Assembly (NCBI GenBank): GCA_963769605.1
Contig: CAVYML010000003.1
Coordinates: forward strand, 682,001-746,000
Length of the DNA: 64,000 nt
Source of the DNA: Fen-1254 sp963769605
GTDB taxonomy: Bacteria > Bacteroidota > Ignavibacteria > UBA10030
Direction of reading: 5' to 3'
Positions 8,124-16,647 of the stretch are shown here, one piece after another. Below the pieces are notes generated by a model. It did no database searches. It was not told where the DNA came from and saw nothing but the letters and a program-made list of their open reading frames with translations. Made by a program: the position numbers and the translations under genes. The stretch's first letter is position 1, and every line of letters starts with the position of its first letter.

Positions 8124-8489
8124 ATGGGAAAACCTTATGATATTAGGGAGCGGGTATTTGCGTATGCGCTTGAAGCGATTCAACTTTATCAAACATTGCA
8201 GGAGAAAAAAGATGGAGCTGGAAAGATTATAGGAAAACAATTACTCCGTTCTGCAACAAGCATCGGTGCAAATATCGAAGAAGCGCAATCCGGTGAGAGC
8301 AAAGCTGATTTTATTCACAAATACGGTATAGCACAAAAAGAAGCGCGCGAAAGTTTATATTGGCTTCGTCTCCTCGAAGCATCACAACTTTCTTCCAATC
8401 AACATATTCAGTCTATGCTCACGGAAACGAATGAACTTATTGCTATCATCACATCAATTATCGTAAACACAAAAAAGAATCAAAAATGA
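8124..8489 (+). CDS. four helix bundle protein (23S rRNA intervening-sequence protein family)
   Basis: This 121-residue all-helical protein matches the family first seen as ORFs within 23S rRNA intervening sequences. The family landmarks are the N-terminal DIRERVFAYALEAIQLYQ, the LLRSATSIGANIEEAQSGES segment, and FIHKYGIAQKEARESLYWLRLL. Here it is not inside an rRNA gene. Family function is unknown; relatives occur in accessory DNA, and one related avd protein is part of diversity-generating retroelements, though no reverse transcriptase is visible here. Ribosome site GGGGGAAA precedes ATG 8124. Confidence 0.88.
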   Translation: MGKPYDIRERVFAYALEAIQLYQTLQEKKDGAGKIIGKQLLRSATSIGANIEEAQSGESKADFIHKYGIAQKEARESLYWLRLLEASQLSSNQHIQSMLTETNELIAIITSIIVNTKKNQK

Positions 8490-8657
8490 CTCCAAATAAA
8501 ATTCAAATTACAGAATTCATAATTCATGCTTTAGAATTCATACCACAACTACTCAGCTTATTTTGAAACAATTGTTTTTTGCTCGGTTTTCAATCTTCCT
8601 GTAAAACAGGGAAATTAAGTATCATGCATTCACATGATACATTTTTATATCTCCAAG

Positions 8658-8784
8658 AGGCTGTCCCAAGAGTTCATTTGATAGTAGGATAGGCCTTCTT
8701 GCTCGCCTGACTGCTGACACAATCACGCAGGCAGGCCTGTCTAATATTGACGAAAAATGACAAACGGGAATGTTTGCCCTACCA
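8658..8784. repeat. MITE-like repeat, left-end copy with hairpin
   Basis: This noncoding stretch begins GAGGCTGTCCCAAGAG, continues with a TAGGATAGGC...AGGCCTGTC hairpin and then TTGACGAAAAATGACAAAC-GGGAA-TGTTTGCCC. The same parts in the same order form the element at 54178-54292. A right-hand TTTTGGACAGCCTC end is not found, so the copy is incomplete. The gap 8490-8942 between convergent genes otherwise holds no gene I can support. Confidence 0.65.
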
Positions 8785-8942
8785 TGACTCTTCTTTAAGT
8801 GAGGGGGATTTTTGATCTTTCAATATCACGCTTAACCGCGGAAATATAGGAGGAGTAGAGAGAAATATAACCGAACGCGCTTTAGAATGGCCAGGAAATG
8901 TGTCGTTGAGGCACTGCGGAATATTGATTCAAGAGTTATATG

Positions 8943-9275
8943 CTAATCCCATAAATAAGCCGACCCATTATCGACCATCACTCCATTGCATCTTGGACAA
9001 GCCTCGCCATGATTCCATATTCTTATATTATGATTTTCCGATTGAGGACAGCGCATCGGCATAATTACGTGCTTTGATGTTTCTTCAAGAACGGCGAGGT
9101 CTAAACATATAAATGTTCGGCGAAAATTCCCTCGTTTTGTTATAATATCATAGAGCTTGCTACATTCACGGCAAAACATCGTAATTGTTTCGCAACGAAA
9201 ACCGCCGTCTGGCCCACCAGATACTATTGCCTGATAGCCGCAATTCTGGCAATGAAAACGAAATCTCTCACCCAT
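8943..9275 (-). CDS. zinc-ribbon-like protein, unknown function
   Basis: This 110-residue protein has paired cysteines suited to binding two metal ions: HCQNCG (residues 8-13), FCREC (about 34-38), and RCPQ with ACPRCN toward the C-terminus. It is not recognised beyond a zinc-ribbon-type fold. Its start codon lies inside the 3' end of the upstream nuclease gene (8-base overlap), so the two are probably translated together and may work together. Confidence 0.6.
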   Translation of the reverse strand: MGERFRFHCQNCGYQAIVSGGPDGGFRCETITMFCRECSKLYDIITKRGNFRRTFICLDLAVLEETSKHVIMPMRCPQSENHNIRIWNHGEACPRCNGVMVDNGSAYLWD

Positions 9276-10344
9276 TCTTTTGAGACCAAGTCAACAAGTC
9301 GTCAAATATTGAAATGAATTCGTTTACTTTGGGTCCCCATAAATCAATCGCAACGTTTTTATAAAGTGTTTCTTTTGTTATAGGAAATTTTAATTGTTGG
9401 GCAAGCATTGCAATCCAACGCATCCTAAAGTCTTGCGCAGATTCATCAATGTATTCGAAGCTAAGTTGTAGATTTCCGCTTGAATACACAGTAAAGGGGG
9501 AACGGTTGCCCGTTGCAATAAACTTTGGATTAAACGACCCTGTCGTCGCACCTGTACCCCATGTAATGTCCTTTGCAGATTTTTTCGAATAGTCATAAAG
9601 CTTTCTTATGAATTCCACATTCTCTTTCGATAAGTTGGCATTAGCATCTTCAAAATAACTATTTTCATCCCACGTTCTTCTCCCTGAAGTGCTCCGTGGA
9701 ACTGCTACATCTTTTTTTACTTCAGAGCCAAAGAGTTTTGGAATGACAATTTCGTACTGCGCAAACTTATAATATTCCATTTCCACCGCATAAATATCGA
9801 AACGAGTATTCACATTGAGAAACACGATAAGGTCTTTAAGCTTGTCGGAAAGCTTGTCCATAAGGACTACGAACCGAAAATTACCACTATTGAGATTTTG
9901 CCGCGATTTTTCGAGCAAATGTTCTGTTTCTTCAGAGGAAATAGCAAAATACTCCTGAAGCTTGCTTCTGACATCGACGCCAAACGTTAATCTGGCATTG
10001 TCATCAATAGCAGCAATAAATGAAATGGCGTCCGAATGCCGCCAAAGTGATGCGCCGTAATCCAACACTTGAGCAACCACAAATCGCTTGTCCGCATTCT
10101 TATAGAGTTTTGTTTCAATGACATAGATTTCGCCTTCTTTATCGACACCGATTGCATCAATAGGACCGCTTTCAGTATCAAACTCACGGGCGAGAATAAG
10201 TAACCGTATATCTTCCTTTATTTCATACAATGGAAGACTTTCAGGATTGTTAAAGATATATTGCTGTAAGTTATCTTCTGCTTCGAAGGTTGATTTATCA
10301 ACTCGTTGCGCTTGTGTACCATTCTTCGTTATGATCAATGACAT
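9268..10344 (-). CDS. PD-(D/E)XK nuclease family protein (DUF91/NucS-like N-terminus)
   Basis: The 358-residue protein has an N-terminal domain like those annotated DUF91 or endonuclease NucS-like. SGPIDAIGVD supplies the Asp and YVIETKLYKN the E-x-K of a PD-(D/E)XK active site (about residues 60-85), followed by VVAQVLDYGASLW. The C-terminal half, about 200 residues, is not recognised. The family cut or bind DNA; the substrate here is unknown. It is the first gene of a leftward pair with the zinc-ribbon gene. The island location fits a defence or DNA-processing role, but that is inference. Confidence 0.72.
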   Translation of the reverse strand: MSLIITKNGTQAQRVDKSTFEAEDNLQQYIFNNPESLPLYEIKEDIRLLILAREFDTESGPIDAIGVDKEGEIYVIETKLYKNADKRFVVAQVLDYGASLWRHSDAISFIAAIDDNARLTFGVDVRSKLQEYFAISSEETEHLLEKSRQNLNSGNFRFVVLMDKLSDKLKDLIVFLNVNTRFDIYAVEMEYYKFAQYEIVIPKLFGSEVKKDVAVPRSTSGRRTWDENSYFEDANANLSKENVEFIRKLYDYSKKSAKDITWGTGATTGSFNPKFIATGNRSPFTVYSSGNLQLSFEYIDESAQDFRMRWIAMLAQQLKFPITKETLYKNVAIDLWGPKVNEFISIFDDLLTWSQKNG

Positions 10345-10399
10345 TGGGATGCTCCAAATTTTCTTAAATTATTTATTTTGCAACTCTTTTGGTTTCTGT

Positions 10400-10705
10400 T
10401 CATGTATCAACTGTTTTCCTTAATTTTTCGACAATCTCCACCATACCATAGGTATCTAATCCGCAATATTCTTCAAGATTTTTTCTGACTTTGTTTCTTT
10501 CTTTTTCGCTTACGCCATCTCCAAAGGTTACCCGGATATATTCATTGCTTGCCGTCCCTCCATCGCCGATTTCCATATCTTCGTATCCTTTGCCTGTAAG
10601 GACAGGTAGGACAGATTTTATTGAAGCCGATCCCATCTGCTGAGGGTAATAGTATGCAAAAGACCGGAATGGCTCCAGCAGATCGATGAATCTTTCCTGA
10701 ATTGA
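10400..10705 (-). pseudogene. C-terminal relic of a DUF2779-family gene
   Basis: Reading the minus strand, the segment encodes PFRSFAYYYPQQMGSAS, then TGKGYEDMEIGDGGTAS and EEYCGLDTYGMVEIVEKL. This aligns along its length with the C-terminus of the DUF2779 gene at 19832-21315 (PFGSFYYYHPGQYGSAS, EKYCGLDTMGMVWIVDKL). A stop codon at 10706-10708 cuts the frame upstream, and no start fits the family, so only about 100 C-terminal residues survive. It diverges clearly from the second copy, so it derives from another paralogue, not a recent duplication. Confidence 0.85.
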
Positions 10706-10831
10706 TTATAAGATATGAATATTATTGGGGGAAATGAAATGATACACTTTGCTTGATTTTAGAGTTTGAAACAGGTAAAATGACACCATGTAAAGCGCTT
10801 ACGACTATACTTTACCACCGAAAAGCACAAA

Positions 10832-11680
10832 ATGAAGGCCATTGCGAAAGAACGGCGACAGATAGAACTCTTCTCTATTATTCAGACATCTAAGACAGCT
10901 CTGTCGATTGCCGATCTCTGCGCAAGCTTCGACGTTGAAGTTGCGACAATTCAGAGAGACCTGAGAGAATTACGAGAACGCGGTATTCCTATTCACAGTG
11001 TTAGAAGAGGCGTTCAATTGCCGGGGAAACTCGATGTCAAAACCTACCAGCATATCCTCTCTCTTTACCTTGCATCAGTTGGTAATGTTATTAGCTATCC
11101 GAAAAACATTTCTTTGATGGTTCGGAAACTTCAAGGTAAATCCGTTGATTTGTTCGTATCGCTTGTGAGAGCGATTGAGAGCAGGCATGTTGTTCGCTTG
11201 TCATATTATAAAATGTTTGATGATGATACGGTAATCAGAGATGTTGAGCCATACGATCTGATCCCGACTTCGAGAGACTGGCGGCTCATAGCCAAATCGG
11301 ACGGCTATTACAAGCAGTTTTTGGTTGAGAACATCGAGAATATTGAAACCCTGGAAAAGAGGTTCCAACGAGCGAAGGAATACGACAGCACGGATTTTTT
11401 TAAAAATACCTTCAATTACTGGCGGGGTTCGTCTGAATTTGATGTCGTTTGCCGATTTAGTAAGAAAGTAGCGCCAATTATTAAAGCTGGGATGTGGGCG
11501 GAAGATCAGGAAATAATTCAACAAAAAGATGGAACTATCATTTTAAAGATGAAAGTTAATTCTCTTGAACAGGTTGGCGATTGGCTGATGGGATGGGGTG
11601 GAGAAGTGATAATAATATCTCCAAAATCATTGAAGGAATATATTTTCAAGAAAGCAAAGTGTATTATCAATAATTTATAA
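10832..11680 (+). CDS. WYL-domain transcriptional regulator
   Basis: This 282-residue protein has an N-terminal winged helix (residues about 8-55, LSIADLCASFDVEVATIQRDLRELRERGI), a WYL domain (about 105-175, with VRLSYYKMFDDD, EPYDLIPTSRDWRLIAKS) and a C-terminal WCX-like segment ending at ISPKSLKEYIFKKA. Such regulators bind DNA and sense nucleic acids or nucleotides, and many control phage-defence loci. It is paralogous to the WYL protein at 18820. It lies upstream of a uracil-DNA-glycosylase-like gene (19 bases apart) and divergent from the DUF2779 relic. Confidence 0.88.
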   Translation: MKAIAKERRQIELFSIIQTSKTALSIADLCASFDVEVATIQRDLRELRERGIPIHSVRRGVQLPGKLDVKTYQHILSLYLASVGNVISYPKNISLMVRKLQGKSVDLFVSLVRAIESRHVVRLSYYKMFDDDTVIRDVEPYDLIPTSRDWRLIAKSDGYYKQFLVENIENIETLEKRFQRAKEYDSTDFFKNTFNYWRGSSEFDVVCRFSKKVAPIIKAGMWAEDQEIIQQKDGTIILKMKVNSLEQVGDWLMGWGGEVIIISPKSLKEYIFKKAKCIINNL

Positions 11681-11698
11681 CTTAAGGAGGGACAACTC

Positions 11699-12580
11699 AT
11701 GAGTAATCCATTGTCTAATAATTCGCGAAAGCAAGTCCAACTAAATAAAATTAACTTTAACGATTTATTAATTTTAGACTGTGATATTGATAAATATAAT
11801 TTTAATGTATATTTGAACAATGGCGAACATCATTTAATAAAAGGCTTTTGCACAAGATGTGAAAAGAAAGGTATAAATGTTTGCCCTACCGACTCAAGCT
11901 TTAGATTACAAAACATTTCTCATGGGGCAACTTCAAAAGATGTCCTTTTAGCGTGTGGCCAGCAAAATATAGACTTGACAGATTGGAAAAGCGAAGGTGT
12001 AATGTTTCTTATGGAAGGACCAAGTAAAGGCTATGATTTTTATGAGGGAAATAAATGTAATAGATACAAAAAGAAACCGACAAAAGAATGGTATTGGATT
12101 CACAAAACGCGAGGAAAATATTCTTACCCGCAAGAGTTTAAAGGTGGCCAATATGGTGGATTATTTAATAGCATTATTTTCACATTCAAGCTAAAAAATG
12201 CCTATCTAACAAACCTCGTAAAATGTGGGTTAAACAATAAGGAGGGTAAATACAAAGGAATCGAAGAATACAATCCAGAATGCAAAAGTACCTGTTATGA
12301 AAACATTCTATTAAAAGAAATTGATATAATTAAACCAAAAGTCGTTTTTTGTTTTGGCAGTAAAGTCTTTGATTATTTATGGGAGCAATATCCTAACAAT
12401 CCTTTCCCTTGGACAGTGGTTTCTTTACCGCATCCTGCAGGACGAAGAAGAGGATTTAAAAATGAATTTTACAGACATTTATATTTTACTATGATTTTGG
12501 AAGGCCTTTATAAGTCTCATATTTATACAATTATAGATGCAGAAAATAAATTCAAAGATTTCTTAACTTTGAATAAATAA
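11699..12580 (+). CDS. uracil-DNA-glycosylase-superfamily-like protein
   Basis: This 293-residue protein is AT-rich compared with core genes. It shows an arrangement like iron-sulfur uracil-DNA glycosylases: C51xxC54 and C62, a motif resembling the first active-site loop (VMFLMEGPSKGYD, 101-113), then NLVKC176, C195xxxC199, the strand PKVVFCFGSKV, and SLPHPAGRR (243-250) resembling the HP(S/A) loop. Family members excise uracil or other deaminated bases. Identity is moderate and the catalytic residue is not certain. A strong ribosome site (AAGGAGG) precedes ATG 11699. It forms a probable two-gene operon with the WYL regulator, which hints at inducible DNA surveillance. Confidence 0.55.
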   Translation: MSNPLSNNSRKQVQLNKINFNDLLILDCDIDKYNFNVYLNNGEHHLIKGFCTRCEKKGINVCPTDSSFRLQNISHGATSKDVLLACGQQNIDLTDWKSEGVMFLMEGPSKGYDFYEGNKCNRYKKKPTKEWYWIHKTRGKYSYPQEFKGGQYGGLFNSIIFTFKLKNAYLTNLVKCGLNNKEGKYKGIEEYNPECKSTCYENILLKEIDIIKPKVVFCFGSKVFDYLWEQYPNNPFPWTVVSLPHPAGRRRGFKNEFYRHLYFTMILEGLYKSHIYTIIDAENKFKDFLTLNK

Positions 12581-12772
12581 AATCGCTATACGACAGCGGA
12601 TCATAAATTGCATCTTTGGAAGGCACATCAATTTTGCGATGACTTAGCTAATAAGGTTCATAGCAATACTTGAAGAGTATGAATATATTGGCAAATGGGA
12701 AAATTATTACCAATATAATTATCATTCAATGATGCGAAGTTCTCTCGCTTGTCGGCTATCTTTACATAAAAT

Positions 12773-13127
12773 ATGGAGCCGACATTGGACACAGAGAGCA
12801 ATGCAGTTGAGGATCAGCAATTCACTCCAAGTTCTTATGAAGAGAACCTGATCCATTATCATTACGAATTCATCAAAAGTCTCCTCTACCGTATCCGCTC
12901 AGAAATCCTTCAATATCCGGATTGCCATGTCATTCGAATAACCGGATTATCCGATGGGTTTCATCATAAGCCAAAACTCATCTCCGTTACAATAGAAAAA
13001 AGCACCGGCTTTATACGCATCATCGATAACTATATCACGGCAACTGTACTGTTCGAGAAGCAATTATACGACCTTTCAATGTTTGTGTCGTTTAGAACAC
13101 AAAGGATTGATTTTACAATCGTTGTTT
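12773..13127 (+). pseudogene. 5' part of an unknown gene cut by the IS1634-type element
   Basis: An open frame starting at ATG 12773 runs for about 118 codons before it enters the left end of the insertion element at 13128. The visible part is a mixed alpha/beta sequence (HVIRITGLSDGF, LISVTIEKSTGFIRIIDNY) that I do not recognise. A possible continuation is the frame that leaves the right end of the element at 15082-15327, but the junction is not in frame without assuming a target duplication, so the link is tentative. Confidence 0.5.
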
Positions 13128-15081
13128 TAGCCCAAGTTCGACACTTGAAAACTATTTTTAATCAATTTGTAATTGTAATTGGCGAATGCAGAACGCATGA
13201 AGGGATTTGGATAGAAAAGTCCATGTAGTGAAAACCTACCCCCTTGCGAAGGCAGGTCATGATGTCGTATATTGGTGCATGTTTCTTCGAAAGTTTTCCA
13301 CTGACAAAGATGGCAAGCGGCTCGACTATTGGGCATTAGTCGAATCAGTACGAACAGAGCGAGGACCACGGCAACGTATTGTTTCATATCTTGGCGACAT
13401 GGATGAAGGCGGGCGACTTGGCATTCATCACGCAATTGAAAAAGATCTGTCAGTTCAAGAATCGCTTTTCGATGTGACTTTACCCGAGTGGGCTGAGGTC
13501 AATGTTCGCAAAGTACGCACGGAACGCAGTCGGCGTTTCGGTGACGTGTGGCTTGCATTAGAGCTCATCAAGAAACTCGGTCTGGGTAACCTTTTCGATG
13601 AAATGATGCCGGATATTCACCCGAAGATTTCGTGGGCTCGCTTGGCGGAAGTCTTGGTCATCTCACGCTTCTGTGAACCATCGAGTGAACTTCACATCGC
13701 ACAACAATTCTACGGCAAGAGTGCATTATCAGATCTCATGGGCATCGCCGATGAAGACATCTACGACAACCGTTTGTATCGTGCACTGGATAAACTATTG
13801 GAACACAAAGATGACATCCAGAAGTATCTCAAAGAACGGCTGGGCGAACTCTTTCATATCACCTACGATATTATGCTGTATGATGTCACGTCTACGTACT
13901 TTGAAGGACAGGTATCCGGAAATCCACAAGCAAAGCAAGGCTACTCACGGGACAGCCGGCCTGATTGTAAACAAGTGTGCATCGGTCTTGTGGTGACGAA
14001 AGAAGGCATCCCTCTGGGCTACGAAATCTTTGAAGGTAATCGACATGATTCAACAACCGTTGAAACTATTATCGAAAAGATGGAATCTCTCTACGGCAAA
14101 TCCGATCGTGTCTGGATCATGGACCGCGGTATGGCCAGCACAGAAAACCTTGAATTGCTCGAAGAGGAAGGTCGACGCTATATCATTGGTACAAACAAAA
14201 ACCAGTTGAAGAAATTCCAGCAGCATCTTCTCACGCAGGACTGGAAACAAGTCCATGAAGGGCTCGAAGTAAAACTCTGTCCTTCCCCGGAGGGAGGCAA
14301 CGAAACATTTATTCTCTGTCGCAGTCAAGCCAGACGGGAGAAAGAGCAAGCGATACACAATCGATTTATCGAGCGATTGGAAAAAGGATTGCGCAAGGTG
14401 AAAAAGAGTTGTGCATCCGGTCATAGTAAAAAACCGGAAGTTGTCGGACGTCGCATCGGTCGGTTGCTTGAACGCTATAACCGAGCCTCTCCGCTTTTCG
14501 ATATTGATGTCAAAGAGCTCGACGGCAGAACTGATATTTCCTGGACGATTCACGATACATACAGCGACTGGGCCCGTCTCAGTGAAGGACATTATCTTCT
14601 CAGAACGAACATCAAAGACTGGGCACCGGAAGATCTTTGGAAAGCTTACATCCAACTTACGGAAGCCGAAGCAGCTTTTCGTATTCCAAACAGGGCTTGA
14701 AGCTTCGTCCTATTTGGCACCAAAGAGAGGATCGCGTTCAAGCTCATATCCTGGTCTGCTTCCTGGCTTATGTGCTTTGGAAGTGCCTTGGCCAGATGTG
14801 CAAGCAAGCTGGTCTCGGGAATGAACCCAGAACAGTTCTGCAAGAAATTAAAAATCTTACCCTGATCGATGTTGTATTTCAAACGCGCACAGGCACGGAG
14901 ATCAGAATCCGTTGCGTGTCAAAACCAGAACAGCATTTGGCTATTCTCTTACAGAAGTTGAATCTCAGACCCCCTCCCAGGCTCGATATGAAACTCAATT
15001 TGTAGTGAAAACTTTTTTATCTTTTTGCTCTTCTATGAACAAAATCAACGCTTTTTCTCTCCAACTGTCGAACTTGGGCTA
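13128..15081. mobile_element. IS1634-family-like insertion sequence with 16-bp inverted ends
   Basis: TAGCCCAAGTTCGACA at 13128-13143 is exactly the reverse complement of TGTCGAACTTGGGCTA at 15066-15081, and similarity extends a further three bases inward after one mismatch. The 1,954-bp interval contains one transposase gene, which is broken by a frameshift. Its length suits IS1634-type elements. I see no clear target duplication next to the ends. The element sits in the accessory island and separates two fragments of apparently non-IS coding sequence. Confidence 0.8.
13279..15005 (+). pseudogene. IS4/IS1634-family DDE transposase, frameshifted
   Basis: Starting at ATG 13279 (MFLRKFSTDKDGKRLDYWAL) the frame encodes a DDE transposase of the IS1634 type, with MLYDVTSTYFEG (first catalytic Asp region), VWIMDRGMAS (second) and TEAEAAFRI (the Glu). 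After att at 14683-14685 the reading frame is lost and a stop follows at 14698. The missing C-terminus (GLKLRPIWHQREDRVQAHIL) continues in another frame to 15005. A change of one base missing or two extra near 14686-14687 restores the expected protein of about 575 residues. The element is therefore probably inactive unless the shift is an assembly error or is bypassed. Confidence 0.82.
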
Positions 15082-15327
15082 GGCCTTAATCCTGCTTCAA
15101 AACAAAGCGAAGAACTGGTTCAATTCATTAAACGCGAAGCGGTAAGGAATTCGCCATATAGGAATCAAATGCTCCAAGTTCTCGTTGATAAAAGCGCATA
15201 CGCTGATTCGGTTGGCGATATCTATGTCGAAGCAGCCAATATTACCGAAGACAGTTTAGGTGATATTTATCTGCCTGCACAGATAAACGATCATGTTCAG
15301 CTATTTGACTCTTTGAACACATTTTGA
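15082..15327 (+). pseudogene. 3' gene fragment downstream of the insertion sequence
   Basis: The open frame leaving the right end of the insertion sequence encodes about 80 residues (GLNPASKQSEELVQFIKREA onward, ending LFDSLNTF) and has no usable start codon of its own. It may be the 3' part of the gene begun at 12773. I do not recognise the protein. It is followed by about 120 bases without a gene before the convergent nuclease gene. Confidence 0.4.
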
Positions 15328-15446
15328 GTAGCATTTATCATCCTCATCTTACTACACCAGCACCCGTCATTAATACCTAACACATAGCAGGCTCAGTGTA
15401 TATTAGTGTTTCCCCCGTTATTGGGATATTCTCTTCTACAGAATTC

Positions 15447-16436
15447 TTATGGTCGTATTTCCATCAATTGAAGATTAGCATCAATGACATTATTTCCTGC
15501 CGCCACGAGATAATTAAAGATTTCATCTTCACCTGAACATTTTGTCCTCAAGTAATATCCGCGTTTTCCTTTAACTCTTTCCAACGTCATCGATCCTACA
15601 GAGAGTTTATCGTTCATTGCAATTGTATTCCACCACTCTTTGATTTGCTGCAATTTATATCCTTTTAATGATGGACCAATGCTTATCGAAATCTCAAGGA
15701 CCAAGTTGTTCGAACTATCTCTTGAGTCAATCATAATGTTTTGATCATTGAGTCGATATATAAAGCCAATTCCGAACGTTATTGCGGAATGACAATTTAT
15801 CACCGACATACATTCTTTATCAACCCATTTTCTATCAAAATCAAGGCTCGGGTAATCATGTATCAGTTTATTCCTGACTCTTTCGAGAATTACAGAGGCT
15901 CTTTCTAGATCTCCAGATAGTTGCAACTTTTCCTTTTGCTGAAGAAGTTTTTTTATCTCACTGATGCCTGAATTTACGAAGTCATCATCAGGTATATTGG
16001 GGATCGGTGACATAAAATCAAGATCAAGAATATCTATCCATTTTATTGTGTTATGTTTTTCTTGTTCGTTGGATTTTATCGAGCTAATCTCGGATTCACC
16101 CATCGTTTTTGAAGGCCCGACATAGAGGCAATGACAAAGGCACTCGGGGTTCTTGTCATGGCGGTTCTCATAGTATCGCCGTAATTGTTCCGGCGACTTA
16201 GAAGAACTTTTAATTTTATTCTCGATGATCACATAATCATTACCGCTTGTAAGCAGAATATCAATATCGTCTTTTTCTGTTTCGACTTTCCAGTCTTTTT
16301 CTGCCAATGTATCATTCAAATATAGTGAAAGAAGTTCTCGCCTAAACTCAGGCCATTGCTCTAATAGTGTTGCTAGAAATGCTGAAGATGCTTCTTCACG
16401 GCTAAGTTTTCCTTTAAAGAAGAAATTAATTTTCAT
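15447..16436 (-). CDS. PD-(D/E)XK nuclease superfamily protein (PDDEXK_4-like)
   Basis: The 329-residue protein begins with a PD-(D/E)XK nuclease core: REEASSAFLATLLEQWPEFR, then DIDILLTSGNDYVIIENKIKS, in which D and E-x-K form the expected active site (about residues 57-76), followed by EQLRRYYENR. This matches the PDDEXK_4 type found in many predicted defence genes. The C-terminal 150 residues are not recognised. Its ATG overlaps the stop of the 46-codon ORF upstream (ATGA), so it is the third gene of the AAA+/M41 operon. The natural inference is that it is the nuclease arm of that system. Confidence 0.75.
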   Translation of the reverse strand: MKINFFFKGKLSREEASSAFLATLLEQWPEFRRELLSLYLNDTLAEKDWKVETEKDDIDILLTSGNDYVIIENKIKSSSKSPEQLRRYYENRHDKNPECLCHCLYVGPSKTMGESEISSIKSNEQEKHNTIKWIDILDLDFMSPIPNIPDDDFVNSGISEIKKLLQQKEKLQLSGDLERASVILERVRNKLIHDYPSLDFDRKWVDKECMSVINCHSAITFGIGFIYRLNDQNIMIDSRDSSNNLVLEISISIGPSLKGYKLQQIKEWWNTIAMNDKLSVGSMTLERVKGKRGYYLRTKCSGEDEIFNYLVAAGNNVIDANLQLMEIRP

Positions 16437-16573
16437 TTTGGATCCTTTCCTATTGTTTTATTCCAATTGCTAAGGATAAATGGAATATATGGTTCTGGAA
16501 TAATTACACCATTCTCTGGTGCAAGAATATGTTGAGTACAAATCGAAATGAGAGCTTCAATCGTTATATCCAT
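16433..16573 (-). CDS. small ORF (46 residues) between the AAA+/M41 protease and nuclease genes
   Basis: An ATG at 16573 with AGGG seven to ten bases upstream opens a 46-codon frame whose stop overlaps the start of the nuclease gene by the sequence ATGA. The peptide (start MDITIEALISICTQHILAPE, then proline-rich VIIPEPYIPFILSNW) has no recognised family. The overlap and ribosome site argue for translation. It lies 74 bases after the protease gene. Possible roles are an adaptor or antitoxin-like partner, or merely a coupling leader for the nuclease; none is shown. Confidence 0.6.
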   Translation of the reverse strand: MDITIEALISICTQHILAPENGVIIPEPYIPFILSNWNKTIGKDPK

Positions 16574-16647
16574 ACGTTTTCCCTGCAATAAAAATTAATT
16601 GTTTGCATTATACTGTAAAGGGATAGTAATCTAATTCCCATTGATAA

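Noticed and set aside
8124..8489. Four-helix-bundle protein as the accessory (Avd) protein of a diversity-generating retroelement
   Set aside because: No reverse transcriptase, template repeat or variable gene is visible nearby.
13224..15013. Direct repeat TGTAGTGAAAAC on both sides of the transposase gene, considered as target duplication
   Set aside because: Both copies lie inside the 16-bp inverted ends at 13128 and 15081, so they are internal to the element.
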